A DNA stretch of 64,000 bases, from the NCBI GenBank assembly GCA_022376925.1, contig JAIOJX010000032.1, positions 117,529,979-117,593,978 on the forward strand, given 5' to 3'. The translations under genes and the position numbers were made by a program. Position 1 is the stretch's first letter. Every line of letters begins with the position of its first letter. Shown here piece after piece: positions 33,734 to 44,640 of the stretch. The stretch is from Tragulus kanchil. Lineage: Eukaryota; Chordata; Mammalia; Artiodactyla; Tragulidae. The notes under the pieces are model-generated. The model made no database searches. It was not told the DNA's origin and saw nothing but the letters and a program-made list of their open reading frames with translations.

Positions 33734-34276
33734 TGAGCAGATGCCCAAATAGTTCTAAAATCCCTTCCCACTGCGATTCTGATGGGAGTGGGTCTGCATC
33801 CGCTTTTTGATGATGATTACAATAAGAACTGCTAACACTGAGACAGCAGTAGTTACTAGATGCCGGGCGCTATTCTGAGCACTTTCTGCATATTAACTTC
33901 AATCCTCTAATAACCCTGCAAGATTTAGACTTCTGTTATACCCATTTGACAAACAGGAAAACTAATTCAGAGATGCTAAGCAACTTGCTCAAGGTCACAC
34001 TGCTATTAAGTGGATTTGAATCCAATAGTCTGAAGCTACAGTCTGTGCTCTTTACCACTGAGGCTGCCTTCTCTTGAGCACAGCTCTACACGGCTTCATC
34101 CTTCCTCTGCTCCAGGCTTCTCTCCCGAACTCCAGATTCACACACACACACATCCCACCTCCTAAAAGTACCTCCAACCCCATCCTCAAATGCTCCAAGC
34201 ATCTCAAAGGCAAAGGGTCCAGCCATGATTCATTATCTGCCCCCGTCCCCACATCTATCTTTCATCCCCAAGACCC

Positions 34277-34544
34277 TGGCTCAGTGAAGGCCTTATCCAG
34301 TCACTCCCAGGAACATAGACCTTTTCCTCTTCCTCATTCACACAACCAGTAAATCACCCTGTCCTACTAAATGTATGCCTTCTAAATGGCTCCATGCTAC
34401 GAAACCACCATTCTCTTTCACCTGACTGACCTTCACCCTTCTCACTGGGTATCCTGTTTCCATCTATCTTCTGTTGCCACAGAATCCTCTTCTGGAAACA
34501 TGAATCTGATCACAGCACATTCCACACTCCGCTCCCTCTCAGTC
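34277..34544. other. Unique spacer and probable L2 remnant inside a patch piece
   Basis: Pyrimidine-rich, L2-antisense-like text ('ctgatcacagcacattccac') and nothing else recognised. This is the only part of 33185-35653 not found twice in the window. Confidence 0.4.
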
Positions 34545-35207
34545 AAACTTTAATTCTTTGGCGTTTCCCTTTTGTGTTCTCAGAGTAAAGTCGTAGTTAC
34601 TTAACAGGGCATTAGAGATCCAATGTGATTTGCTCTATCTCTGAACACTTCATAAGTGATAAAACCTCTTAGTGTTTAGATATACTGTTTTGGGTTTTTT
34701 TCTGACTGGAGCACCCTTTCTTCAATTGAAAAACTCCTATTCATCCCTCAAAACCCAATTCCGATAGCCTGTTTCATTGGTCTTCTTTGGGAACCATTTC
34801 ATCTTGATCTCTGAACTTGTGGTAAACCCAAATCTTCTAACCTCAGTTCAGAATTATAGCTGCTTTAGGTGAGCTGATGCTGGTCTTAACCTCAGCAGTT
34901 CCTAAGGAGTGGGCTGTCTCTTCTGCACAGCTGTTAGTCCCACCAGAAGCATGGCAGCCCAGCTGAAAGTGCCTAGCCCAGAGTATGGCACACAGTCGGC
35001 AATCAATAAGAGCTTACTGAATTGCTCTGCATTCCCATGATGCAATCTGTTCCCCCAGAGACTGAGTTTCTAAAGGGCAGGGCCCTCGCTGCAAGCTTGT
35101 TCCGAGCACACAGCAGTGTCAGTTGCATGGAAAGCGATCAGCATGCTGCGGACACACCGCCACGCCGGAGAGTCTCACGACAGCCTCAGGGCCTGACTAG
35201 GGCTGGG

Positions 35208-35435
35208 GCTTCCCCGGTGGTTCGGATGATAAAGAATCTGCCTGCAATGCAGGAGACCAGGTTCAATCCCTGGGTCAGGAAGACCCCCTGGAGACCGGAA
35301 TGGCAACCCGCTCCAGTATTCTTGCCGGAGAATTGAATGGACAGAAGACCCTAGTGGGCTACAGTTCATGGGGTGGCAAAGAGTCGGGGACCACTGAGCG
35401 ACTAACACACACACACATATACACACACACACACT
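35208..35435 (+). mobile_element. Bov-A2/Bov-tA SINE with an (AC)n tail
   Basis: Starts 'ggggcttccccggtggttcg' and continues with 'aagaatctgcctgcaatgca', 'ttcaatccctgggtcaggaa' and 'ggcaaagagtcgggg'. It ends in an (AC)n microsatellite at about 35405-35434, the usual source of dinucleotide repeats at ruminant SINE tails. The copy at 36318-36545 comes from the tandem duplication. Confidence 0.85.
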
Positions 35436-36317
35436 GGATGACCTCTTCCATTTTATAAGGGGTGAAACTGAGACTTGGGGAGCAAGGGATCTCCCCAAGG
35501 TCTCTAACTGGAAAGTGGAGGGGCTGTGGTGTGGGTCATAGCCTCTGTGGGAAGAGGTCTGGGTCCATCTCCGCTGGACTGGACTGGACTCACAGTCAAG
35601 ACTGATGGGAGACAGAGTGGAGGGAACACAGAGAGCCAGCCAGCATTCTGCTGTAAACTTTAATTCTTTGGTGTTTCCCTTTTGTGTTCTCAGAGTAAAG
35701 TCGTAGTTACTTAACAGGGCATTAGAGATCCAATGTGATTTGCTCTATCTCTGAACACTTCATAAGTGATAAAACCTCTTAGTGTTTAGATATACTGTTT
35801 TGGGTTTTTTTCTGACTGGAGCACCCTTTCTTCAATTGAAAAACTCCTATTCATCCCTCAAAACCCAATTCCGATAGCCTGTTTCATTGGTCTTCTTTGG
35901 GAACCATTTCATCTTGATCTCTGAACTTGTGGTAAACCCAAATCTTCTAACCTCAGTTCAGAATTATAGCTGCTTTAGGTGAGCTGATGCTGGTCTTAAC
36001 CTCAGCAGTTCCTAAGGAGTGGGCTGTCTCTTCTGCACAGCTGTTAGTCCCACCAGAAGCATGGCAGCCCAGCTGAAAGTGCCTAGCCCAGAGTATGGCA
36101 CACAGTCGGCAATCAATAAGAGCTTACTGAATTGCTCTGCATTCCCATGATGCAATCTGTTCCCCCAGAGACTGAGTTTCTAAAGGGCAGGGCCCTCGCT
36201 GCAAGCTTGTTCCGAGCACACAGCAGTGTCAGTTGCATGGAAAGCGATCAGCATGCTGCGGACACACCGCCACGCCGGAGAGTCTCACGACAGCCTCAGG
36301 GCCTGACTAGGGCTGGG

Positions 36318-36545
36318 GCTTCCCCGGTGGTTCGGATGATAAAGAATCTGCCTGCAATGCAGGAGACCAGGTTCAATCCCTGGGTCAGGAAGACCCCCTG
36401 GAGACCGGAATGGCAACCCGCTCCAGTATTCTTGCCGGAGAATTGAATGGACAGAAGACCCTAGTGGGCTACAGTTCATGGGGTGGCAAAGAGTCGGGGA
36501 CCACTGAGCGACTAACACACACACACATATACACACACACACACT
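36318..36545 (+). mobile_element. Bov-A2/Bov-tA SINE, copy from the tandem duplication
   Basis: Same insertion as 35208-35435 at offset 1110, including an (AC)n tail of the same length and interruptions, unusual for independent microsatellites. Confidence 0.85.
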
Positions 36546-36766
36546 GGATGACCTCTTCCATTTTATAAGGGGTGAAACTGAGACTTGGGGAGCAAGGGAT
36601 CTCCCCAAGGTCTCTAACTGGAAAGTGGAGGGGCTGTGGTGTGGGTCATAGCCTCTGTGGGAAGAGGTCTGGGTCCATCTCCGCTGGACTGGACTGGACT
36701 CACAGTCAAGACTGATGGGAGACAGAGTGGAGGGAGCACAGAGAGCCCAAGGCCAGCATTCTGCTG

Positions 36767-37967
36767 CACATTAAGTACAATTTCCAAGAAAAGTAGCCAG
36801 TCTGCTCTTACTGCAACCCACTGCCCCTGACCCCCTACCTCAACTGCTTTATCAGCCCCCAAATCTAGTCGCCTCTCCTAGAAACCCTGGACACCACACA
36901 GACTCTCACCACGTGCACAAGGTTGACCAGAGGGGAGGCGAGGAGCTAGAGGGGAAGGAGGGAGGAAGGAATTTTATGAAAACTATTTCCTTGTTATAGG
37001 AAAAGAAAGAGGGAAGAGGAAGAGAAAGCAAGAAAACAGAACGACAGACATCTCAAATGACAAGGGGAAACTGAGCAAGCAAAAATGTGTGAGAAAATGT
37101 GTGCACAAGAATGCACGAGACTGTGTGTGTACACACTCTTCCTAGGCTGTGCGCAGGGGTGCGGTGAGAGCACAAGCAAGCCCATAAACTGGTACATGGG
37201 CGTGCAAGCACAGCAGATTCTGGAGCACTGGCTGCCGCGCAGGCCCAAGTGTGCAAATGTGAAGGCCCTGGGAGACAAGTGGATGTGGAGTGGGGGCGGG
37301 GGTGGGAGGGAGAGCTGAGTGTGGGAGTGGGGTGTGCGAGTGTGTGGCCTGGACTAGGGCTGCGGATGGCGGGTGGGGTGGGGGCGGCCTGTACTTGGGA
37401 CATACACCTGCTGCTTCCTGAAGCCCTAGGCTCATTCATATAATCAGTGACAAACTGGGATTTTTTTGCTCCCTGAAGCAAGAGTTAATAAGGAGCCACA
37501 AGCACAGCATTCACTGAGATTTTTCTGACAGAACCCTGCTCTGGATCTCTTTGGATGCCTGATGCCTCTTAAAGGATCCCTCAGCAGATCTCCTTCCTTC
37601 TCAGGGGATCCTTCACCACTGAGGAAGCACCAGCCCTAGATCTCTGTCCAGGCCTCCCACCCCCACGGAGTTCTCTGGATTCTCTGACCAGATCCCGCAC
37701 CAGGTCACTCTGGAAGCGCAACCGGAGCCTTCACCAAGCCTCTGCAGTCCAGCCTCCCAGGCCTGCCCCGCGGCCCCCGGGGGAATCCAGAGGACCCTCC
37801 CCCTCTCCTGCCAGCAGCCTCCCTTCCATTTCACAGCTCAGACAGGTACCCGGCTCCCACCCACCCACCAGCTCCAACTCGGGGGCCCTACACTGGGGGC
37901 TAGGGGGGGGTGCTGAAAAGAGGAGAAAAACTTGCCCTTCCCCCACCCTGGGGTGGAAGAACCAGAG
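36767..37967. other. PTPRF intron 1 near the CpG island
   Basis: 36950-37050 is purine-rich, and 37085-37395 is GT-rich with scattered 'gtgtgt' and 'gtgcgagtgtg' words. No gene recognised. The open frames read from both strands are low-complexity. Confidence 0.4.
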
Positions 37968-40209
37968 GGGCAGCATTCCAGAGAAACGGGGAGGAGGCCC
38001 TCCCCGGTGTGTGAAGGGGCGGCTGAGACTCCAGGCAGCAGGAGCCAGAGACACCAAGAGACCACTGAGACCCGACAGAGACCCAGCAAGGGAGACCCAG
38101 AGATGGGGGAGGGCGCACAGAGAGACCTGGGAAGAGAGAACACAAACCCAGGAAGCGCACAGAAAGACCCAGGCAAAGAACACAGAAACCCAGAGAGAGA
38201 ACACAGAAACCCAGGAGAAAGAACACAGAGACCGGCAAAAGGCACAGGGAGCCGGAGAAAGAACACAGAGACCGGGAAGAGAGAACAGGGAGACCCTGGA
38301 GGGAGTCGCAACATCTGAGAGACCCCACAATTGCTTGGGGGGTGGGGATGGGTGGAACCTGGGAGGCCGTGACACGCGGAGAGAAAGAGATAGAGACTTT
38401 GAAGGACATGGAGAGAGACCAAAACACGGAGGGAAACGGAGAAATAAGCTGAGACAGGATCGTAGGCACAGCGATGAGGACTGGGGCACATCAACACGGG
38501 ACGGGACGCGGGGCGGCGACTGAGTGAACTTTCCGGAGCGGGTCCGAGTGGACACGTCCTCACGGGACAGGTCGCCCGAGGGCCTTCGGTCACTGCACCC
38601 GGGTGGGGCGGGCACAGCCCGGCCCCGCTCCTCCCCAGCCCGCGCCGGCGACCTAGCTGGGTGGGGGGTTCCAAACTCGCGCCCCGCGCACCCCGGGACT
38701 GCACGTGCGCCCGGGCCACGAGCGAGACGGGGGCGCGGCGGCTGCGGATCCCCCGCCGGCTGGGAGGGGGCGCCTGTGCGGCAGGGGCGGGGGCGCGGCC
38801 TGGACCCGCCCGGAGCTGGGGTGGCGGTGGGAGGTTGAGGGCCGCCCCCGGAGCGCGCGTCGGCGCCGGTGGTGGGGAGGCGAGGCGGGACCCAGGAGGG
38901 GAGCCCCGATGCAAAGGGAAACTTTGCGCTGGGGGCGCGGGCTGCGGCTCAGGTGCGGCGGGAGGGAGGGAGAGGAGGAGGAAGGGAAGGCAGCGAGGGG
39001 CGGCGTGGAGCTAGGCAGCCGGCGGCGCGGTGGGGCGCGTCCTGCCGGGTTGGTGGGGGCTTAGGGGCAAGAGACCTAAGGGGCAGCATCAGAAAAGGGA
39101 GGAGGCCCTCCCGGGGTGTGAAGGGGCGGCTGAGACTCCAGGCAGCAGGAGCCAGAGACACCAAGAGACCACTGAGACCCGACCGAGACCCAGCAAGGGA
39201 GACCCAGAGATGGGGAGGGCGCACAGAGAGACCTGGGAAGAGAACACAAACCCAGGAAGCGCACAGAAAGACCCAGGCAAAGAACACAGAAACCCAGAGA
39301 GAGAACACAGAAACCCAGGAGAAAGAACACAGAGACCGGCAAAAGGCACAGGGAGCCGGAGAAAGAACACAGAGACCGGGAAGAGAGAACAGGGAGACCC
39401 TGGAGGGAGTCGCAACATCTGAGAGACCCCACAATTGCTTGGGGGGTGGGGATGGGTGGAACCTGGGAGGCCGTGACACGCGGAGAGAAAGAGATAGAGA
39501 CTTTGAAGGACATGGAGAGAGACCAAAACACGGAGGGAAACGGAGAAATAAGCTGAGACAGGATCGTAGGCACAGCGATGAGGACTGGGGCACATCAACA
39601 CGGGACGGGACGCGGGGCGGCGACTGAGTGAACTTTCCGGAGCGGGTCCGAGTGGACACGTCCTCACGGGACAGGTCGCCCGAGGGCCTTCGGTCACTGC
39701 ACCCGGGTGGGGCGGGCACAGCCCGGCCCCGCTCCTCCCCAGCCCGCGCCGGCGACCTAGCTGGGTGGGGGGTTCCAAACTCGCGCCCCGCGCACCCCGG
39801 GACTGCACGTGCGCCCGGGCCACGAGCGAGACGGGGGCGCGGCGGCTGCGGATCCCCCGCCGGCTGGGAGGGGGCGCCTGTGCGGCAGGGGCGGGGGCGC
39901 GGCCTGGACCCGCCCGGAGCTGGGGTGGCGGTGGGAGGTTGAGGGCCGCCCCCGGAGCGCGCGTCGGCGCCGGTGGTGGGGGGAGGCGAGGCGGGACCCA
40001 GGAGGGGGAGCCCCGATGCAAAAGGGAAACTTTGCGCTGGGGGGGGCGCGGGCTGCGGCTCAGGTGCGGCGGGAGGGAGGGGGAGAGGAGGAGGAAGGGG
40101 AAGGCAGCGAGGGGCGGCGTGGAGCTAGGCAGCCGGCGGCGCGGTGGGGGGGCGCGTCTGCCGCGGGGTAACGCGGGGAGGAGCCGCCGGGCTTGGTGGG
40201 GGGGCTTAG
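37968..40209. repeat. Tandem direct repeat pair, offset 1104-1145 (likely assembly duplication)
   Basis: 37968-39064 matches 39081-40209 with many one- and two-base homopolymer indels in the G-rich part and a loss of roughly 25 bases near 39040. Those indels fit low-quality consensus in GC-rich DNA. The duplication copies the minisatellite and half of the CpG island. Confidence 0.9.
38036..38312. repeat. Purine-rich minisatellite 'agaacacagaaacccag'
   Basis: About ten imperfect units of 17-23 bases, such as 'agaacacagaaacccagaga' and 'gaacacagagaccgg'. The strand is strongly purine-biased, so stops are rare on the minus strand. That produces the 294-358-codon open frames there, whose product would be repeats like FLCSLSGFLCSLPG. 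The same array appears again at about 39133-39416. Confidence 0.75.
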
Positions 40210-40760
40210 CCGAGGCGGCGGGCGCGGCAGGTGGGGGCGCGGCCCGGCCTAAGCGGCGCCCCCAGCCCCCCAGGGACCGCCCCCAGCTCCGCTCGGTGGA
40301 CGCGGGGAGAGGGCTGGGGAGTGGGGAAGGGGCGGATGCAGAGGGGACTGGAGTGGGGCCCGGGGGTCACTCACCGCCTATCCAGGGGCCGTCGGTCCGC
40401 ATGTCCCCCCCAAGCCGCTGGGGCCGCTGCTCCCGCTCCTCTTTCTGCCGCCGCTGCCGCCACCGGATCCCACTCCCGCCACCGCCACCCGAGCTGGAGC
40501 CGGAGCGCGAGCCGGAGCCGGAGCTGGAGCCGCCGCCTCTGCCGCCGCCACCGATTCCGCCGCTCCCGCGCCAGCTCCAGCCGCGTGCCCGCGCCCACGC
40601 CCGCGCCCCTGCCCCTGCCGTGCGCGTTCCCGGCGCCGCCCCTCCCTCGTGCACTCTCGCTCGTAGAGCGGCTGAGCGGCGTAGGCCTGAGACCGCAACC
40701 CAACCCCGAGTCTTACAGACCTGCACTCCAGTACTGAACCGGAGCGCCAGTAAAGAGCAC
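38460..40760. promoter_or_regulatory. PTPRF: CpG island of the PTPRF promoter (includes duplicated part)
   Basis: Very high G+C with frequent CpG and GC-box-like words ('ggggcgggggcgcgg' near 38785; 'ccgcccccagctccgc' near 40269). No TATA box is seen. In gene sense the island covers exon 1 and runs on into the start of intron 1. It is over-represented by the tandem duplications; a further copy of its exon-1 end is at 41200-41845. Confidence 0.8.
40375..40680 (-). other. PTPRF: PTPRF exon 1 (5' UTR), duplicate copy
   Basis: Same sequence and same donor (GTGAGT, complement of 40369-40374) as the copy at 41528. The only difference noted is a C-run shortened by one near 40650. Because it lies in a tandem-duplicated block with one downstream gene, I regard it as the redundant copy, though which of the two is original cannot be told. 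Confidence 0.6.
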
Positions 40761-40799
40761 AGACAGACCCAAACTCCCATACGAAGGTCCGGATCCTAT

Positions 40800-42860
40800 T
40801 AGAGGTTCTCAATACGAATATGAACCCGATGCTACCCTAGGGCCCGTTTCCTCTCCAAACAGAGTTGAACCCAGATCCACCCCCAACTCAGTAGTAAGTC
40901 TAACCCCCTAAATCTATCCTTGAAATTGGCTTGAGTAGTAATCTTAATCTGAACCCCTATATTAATCTCAAATACCAATTATGACTCTCAGTGCCGTACT
41001 TGATCGTGACCCCAGTATTAACCCAGGTTCTTAAATGGACCCCAGTACCAATGCTGATCCCCAATCCCTGTGTGAACCCTTAGGTGCAATACTTCCTTGC
41101 TATGGACTGCAGCAGTCTTTTCTGAACCCCACGCCTTTACATAAAACTCTAATACTGCAGTCAGTCACCGGTCCCAATAGAATACACTTTCTAAACAAAG
41201 GGAAACTTTGCGCTGGGGGCGCGGGCTGCGGCTCAGGGGGAGGAGAGAGGAGGAAGGGAAGGCAGCGAGGGGCGGCGTGGAGCTAGGCAGCCGGCGGCGC
41301 GGTGGGGCGCGTCTGCCGCGGGTAACGCGGGAGGAGCCGCCGGGCTTGGTGGGGGGGCTTAGCCGAGGCGGCGGGCGCGGCAGGTGGGGGCGCGGCCCGG
41401 CCTAAGCGGCGCCCCCAGCCCCCCAGGGACCGCCCCCAGCTCCGCTCGGTGGACGCGGGGAGAGGGCTGGGGAGTGGGGAAGGGGCGGATGCAGAGGGGA
41501 CTGGAGTGGGGCCCGGGGGTCACTCACCGCCTATCCAGGGGCCGTCGGTCCGCATGTCCCCCCCAAGCCGCTGGGGCCGCTGCTCCCGCTCCTCTTTCTG
41601 CCGCCGCTGCCGCCACCGGATCCCACTCCCGCCACCGCCACCCGAGCTGGAGCCGGAGCGCGAGCCGGAGCCGGAGCTGGAGCCGCCGCCTCTGCCGCCG
41701 CCACCGATTCCGCCGCTCCCGCGCCAGCTCCAGCCGCGTGCCCGCGCCCACGCCCGCGCCCCTGCCCCTGCCGTGCGCGTTCCCGGCGCCGCCCCTCCCC
41801 TCGTGCACTCTCGCTCGTAGAGCGGCTGAGCGGCGTAGGCCTGAGACCGCAACCCAACCCCGAGTCTTACAGACCTGCACTCCAGTACTGAACCGGAGCG
41901 CCAGTAAAGAGCACAGACAGACCCAAACTCCCATACGAAGGTCCGGATCCTATTAGAGGTTCTCAATACGAATATGAACCCGATGCTACCCTAGGGCCCC
42001 GTTTCCTCTCCAAACAGAGTTGAACCCAGATCCACCCCCAACTCAGTAGTAAGTCTAACCCCCTAAATCTATCCTTGAAATTGGCTTGAGTAGTAATCTT
42101 AATCTGAACCCCTATATTAATCTCAAATACCAATTATGACTCTCAGTGCCGTACTTGATCGTGACCCCAGTATTAACCCAGGTTCTTAAATGGACCCCAG
42201 TACCAATGCTGATCCCCAATCCCTGTGTGAACCCTTAGGTGCAATACTTCCTTGCTATGGACTGCAGCAGTCTTTTCTGAACCCCACGCCTTTACATAAA
42301 ACTCTAATACTGCAGTCAGTCACCGGTCAATAGAAATACACTTTCTAAACTAGGACTGAGTTACCAGAAAAGGACCCTAATGAAATTACTGACCTCAAAC
42401 CTCATCCATCTGGGAGGCCATTTAAGACCCTAACTTGACTCACCTCTAGTGGTAATTTTGGTACCCAAGATTTATGAGACTGGCTTTGCAGAAACTCCAC
42501 TCAAATCCAGTCCAGCCCATAACTCACTCTCCACTTCTCTGACCCGATGTCAATCCCAACCCAAGGCTGGCCGACACACCCAATCTACACTATGATCTTG
42601 ACTTGACCCGTAGTTCAGGACTTGATAGTGTCCTCCAAGCCTGATATAAACCTCAGTATTGAATTTCTGACTCTTCTTATCAAACTCAAAGGCTGACTCA
42701 AATTTCTGATCTCAATATTAGTTTACTAATAACTTACCTTAAAATCTGCTGTAAGCCTTAACTCTCCTAACTCATAGGAGCTTAGTGAGCTCCAAACCAA
42801 GAGCCACACCTTGGCACCAGAGCCTCTGATCTCAGACCTACAGTGCAGTCCGTGCCACAT
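40800..42860. repeat. Decayed short tandem array, 'ccccagtattaatcttgac' type (left and middle copies)
   Basis: A long stretch repeats loose variants of one phrase: 'gaacccctatattaatctca', 'gtgaccccagtattaaccca', 'tggaccccagtaccaatgct', 'gctgatccccaatccctgtg', 'cttgacccgtagttcaggac', 'aacctcagtattgaatttct'. Spacing is irregular at about 20-40 bases. I infer an ancient minisatellite immediately upstream of the PTPRF CpG island. Tandem duplication repeats it at 41930-43081 and 43088-44240. Confidence 0.5.
41528..41835 (-). other. PTPRF: PTPRF exon 1 (5' UTR)
   Basis: GC-rich leader exon. The donor is certain by eye: the minus strand reads 'cccctggataggcg' then gtgagtgacc at 41527. The upper end is only an estimate, since no cap site can be read. 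The body has (cggctc)n-like runs (about 41640-41700) giving glutamate/proline/arginine-rich chance frames. 'gacatgcggaccgacggccc' holds the start of the upstream ORF. Assignment rests on similarity to the human leader as remembered and on the matching downstream exons. Confidence 0.7.
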
Positions 42861-44240
42861 CAGCCCTCACCTGCTGGCCCCTCTCATGGATGGGAGCTTA
42901 TCCCTACTGCCCAGGTTACACAGGGACCCCTAAGGGGCATCTGTGCTATCTCTGAGTCTGGGGTCAGGTGAGAAATAAAGTTGAGAGATCGTTGAGACAC
43001 CTGGATTCTGGGCGCAAAGTGTAATGTGCAGGGCAGGGGTAGAGGTGTGGGATCTAGGGATCTGAATCGAGTCAAGTTCTGGAACCCCTCCCATACGAAG
43101 GTCCGGATCCTATTAGAGGTTCTCAATACGAATATGAACCCGATGCTACCCTAGGGCCCGTTTCCTCTCCAAACAGAGTTGAACCCAGATCCACCCCCAA
43201 CTCAGTAGTAAGTCTAACCCCCTAAATCTATCCTTGAAATTGGCTTGAGTAGTAATCTTAATCTGAACCCCTATATTAATCTCAAATACCAATTATGACT
43301 CTCAGTGCCGTACTTGATCGTGACCCCAGTATTAACCCAGGTTCTTAAATGGACCCCAGTACCAATGCTGATCCCCAATCCCTGTGTGAACCCTTAGGTG
43401 CAATACTTCCTTGCTATGGACTGCAGCAGTCTTTTCTGAACCCCACGCCTTTACATAAAACTCTAATACTGCAGTCAGTCACCGGTCAATAGAAATACAC
43501 TTTCTAAACTAGGACTGAGTTACCAGAAAAGGACCCTAATGAAATTACTGACCTCAAACCTCATCCATCTGGGAGGCCATTTAAGACCCTAACTTGACTC
43601 ACCTCTAGTGGTAATTTTGGTACCCAAGATTTATGAGACTGGCTTTGCAGAAACTCCACTCAAATCCAGTCCAGCCCATAACTCACTCTCCACTTCTCTG
43701 ACCCGATGTCAATCCCAACCCAAGGCTGGCCGACACACCCAATCTACACTATGATCTTGACTTGACCCGTAGTTCAGGACTTGATAGTGTCCTCCAAGCC
43801 TGATATAAACCTCAGTATTGAATTTCTGACTCTTCTTATCAAACTCAAAGGCTGACTCAAATTTCTGATCTCAATATTAGTTTACTAATAACTTACCTTA
43901 AAATCTGCTGTAAGCCTTAACTCTCCTAACTCATAGGAGCTTAGTGAGCTCCAAACCAAGAGCCACACCTTGGCACCAGAGCCTCTGATCTCAGACCTAC
44001 AGTGCAGTCCGTGCCACATCAGCCCTCACCTGCTGGCCCCTCTCATGGATGGGAGCTTATCCCTACTGCCCAGGTTACACAGGGACCCCTAAGGGGCATC
44101 TGTGCTATCTCTGAGTCTGGGGTCAGGTGAGAAATAAAGTTGAGAGATCGTTGAGACACCTGGATTCTGGGCGCAAAGTGTAATGTGCAGGGCAGGGGTA
44201 GAGGTGTGGGATCTAGGGATCTGAATCGAGTCAAGTTCTG
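41928..44240. repeat. Tandem direct repeat pair, offset 1159-1160 (likely assembly duplication)
   Basis: 41928-43081 equals 43088-44240 with a 6-base junction and one C-run indel near 41997. The bases 41932-42350 therefore appear three times, counting 40780-41196. Confidence 0.93.
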
Positions 44241-44640
44241 ATGACCACCTAATTCACAGCCTGCTTTTGCCCTGGACTTGGATTTAGAAGCGGTGCGTGC
44301 GCGCCCCCTGGTGTGGGAGAAGGGGATGGGCGTGGCTCCAGTGATTCTGGGCAAACAATTGGATCCGCATTCCGGATGACAAACGGATCAAAAAATGAAC
44401 ATTCCTAGTCTGTGGTTTTTTATCCACTAACAATTTTGGTGTCCTGTGGAGGAGGTACTGCAAGTTTTGTGGATCTTTAGACGTTTTGTCCTGTTTTTCA
44501 GAACTGAAGTGAGTTTAGGCTTTGGGAGGGGAGTTCTTCTAAATTTCAAGAAGTATACTTTCTGGCCAGGATACTTGCTCCTTGCTGACTGGTCAAAACA
44601 GTTCCTGCTCTTGGCTTCAGTGGCCTACACTCTCTCCCTG
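44241..44640. other. Upstream flank, no feature recognised
   Basis: Unique DNA with a TTTT-rich patch near 44415-44430. No gene recognised. Confidence 0.35.

Larger units (their letters stand above)
32081..34276. repeat. Tandem direct repeat pair, offset 1098-1104 (likely assembly duplication)
   Basis: 32081-33178 matches 33185-34276 with a 6-base junction. The differences are small indels near the starts (32120-32145 versus 33224-33240: 'cgacgacgag' against 'cgacgag') and a few single bases. Together with the next pair it brackets a 2.47 kb piece (33185-35653) whose middle 268 bases (34277-34544) are the only sequence not repeated elsewhere, as expected for a patch that closes a small true gap. 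Confidence 0.92.
34545..36766. repeat. Tandem direct repeat pair, offset 1110 (likely assembly duplication)
   Basis: 34545-35653 matches 35655-36766. The differences are one c/t near 34561/35671, one a/g near 35627/36737 and a short indel near 35636/36746. The left copy ends 'cagcattctgctg' and jumps straight to 'aaactttaattc'. Confidence 0.92.
29620..41555 (-). promoter_or_regulatory. PTPRF: Upstream ORF in the PTPRF 5' leader (spliced, 26 codons)
   Basis: The ATG at 41555-41553 (duplicate copy 40402-40400) in exon 1 has G at -3. It reads MRTDGPWIGG across the 41528/29672 splice junction and ends at TGA 29622-29620: nine codons in exon 1, one split codon, sixteen in the next exon. It is in the same frame as the receptor start, but the TGA and a second TGA two codons later separate them. 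It could lower or condition translation of PTPRF. The frame and stops are seen; the effect is inference. Confidence 0.45.
40021..42350. repeat. Tandem direct repeat pair, offset 1153-1177 (likely assembly duplication)
   Basis: 40021-41196 matches 41197-42350. The offset falls from 1177 to 1153 through short deletions in the G-rich part of the right copy. The left copy breaks at 'ctttctaaac' and resumes at 'aaagggaaactttgcgctgg'. It contains the whole of PTPRF exon 1 and its donor. Confidence 0.92.

Noticed and set aside
37838..38914. 358-codon minus-strand open frame (and its copies at 39089-40021)
   Set aside because: It is created by a purine-rich minisatellite and CpG-island sequence. The product is low-complexity (repeated FLCSLPG-like units), it changes frame between the two copies, and it overlaps PTPRF intron 1.
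39765..40802. 345-codon plus-strand open frame rich in Pro, Arg and Glu
   Set aside because: It is antisense to the PTPRF CpG-island exon, low-complexity, depends on homopolymer lengths that differ between copies, and matches no domain.
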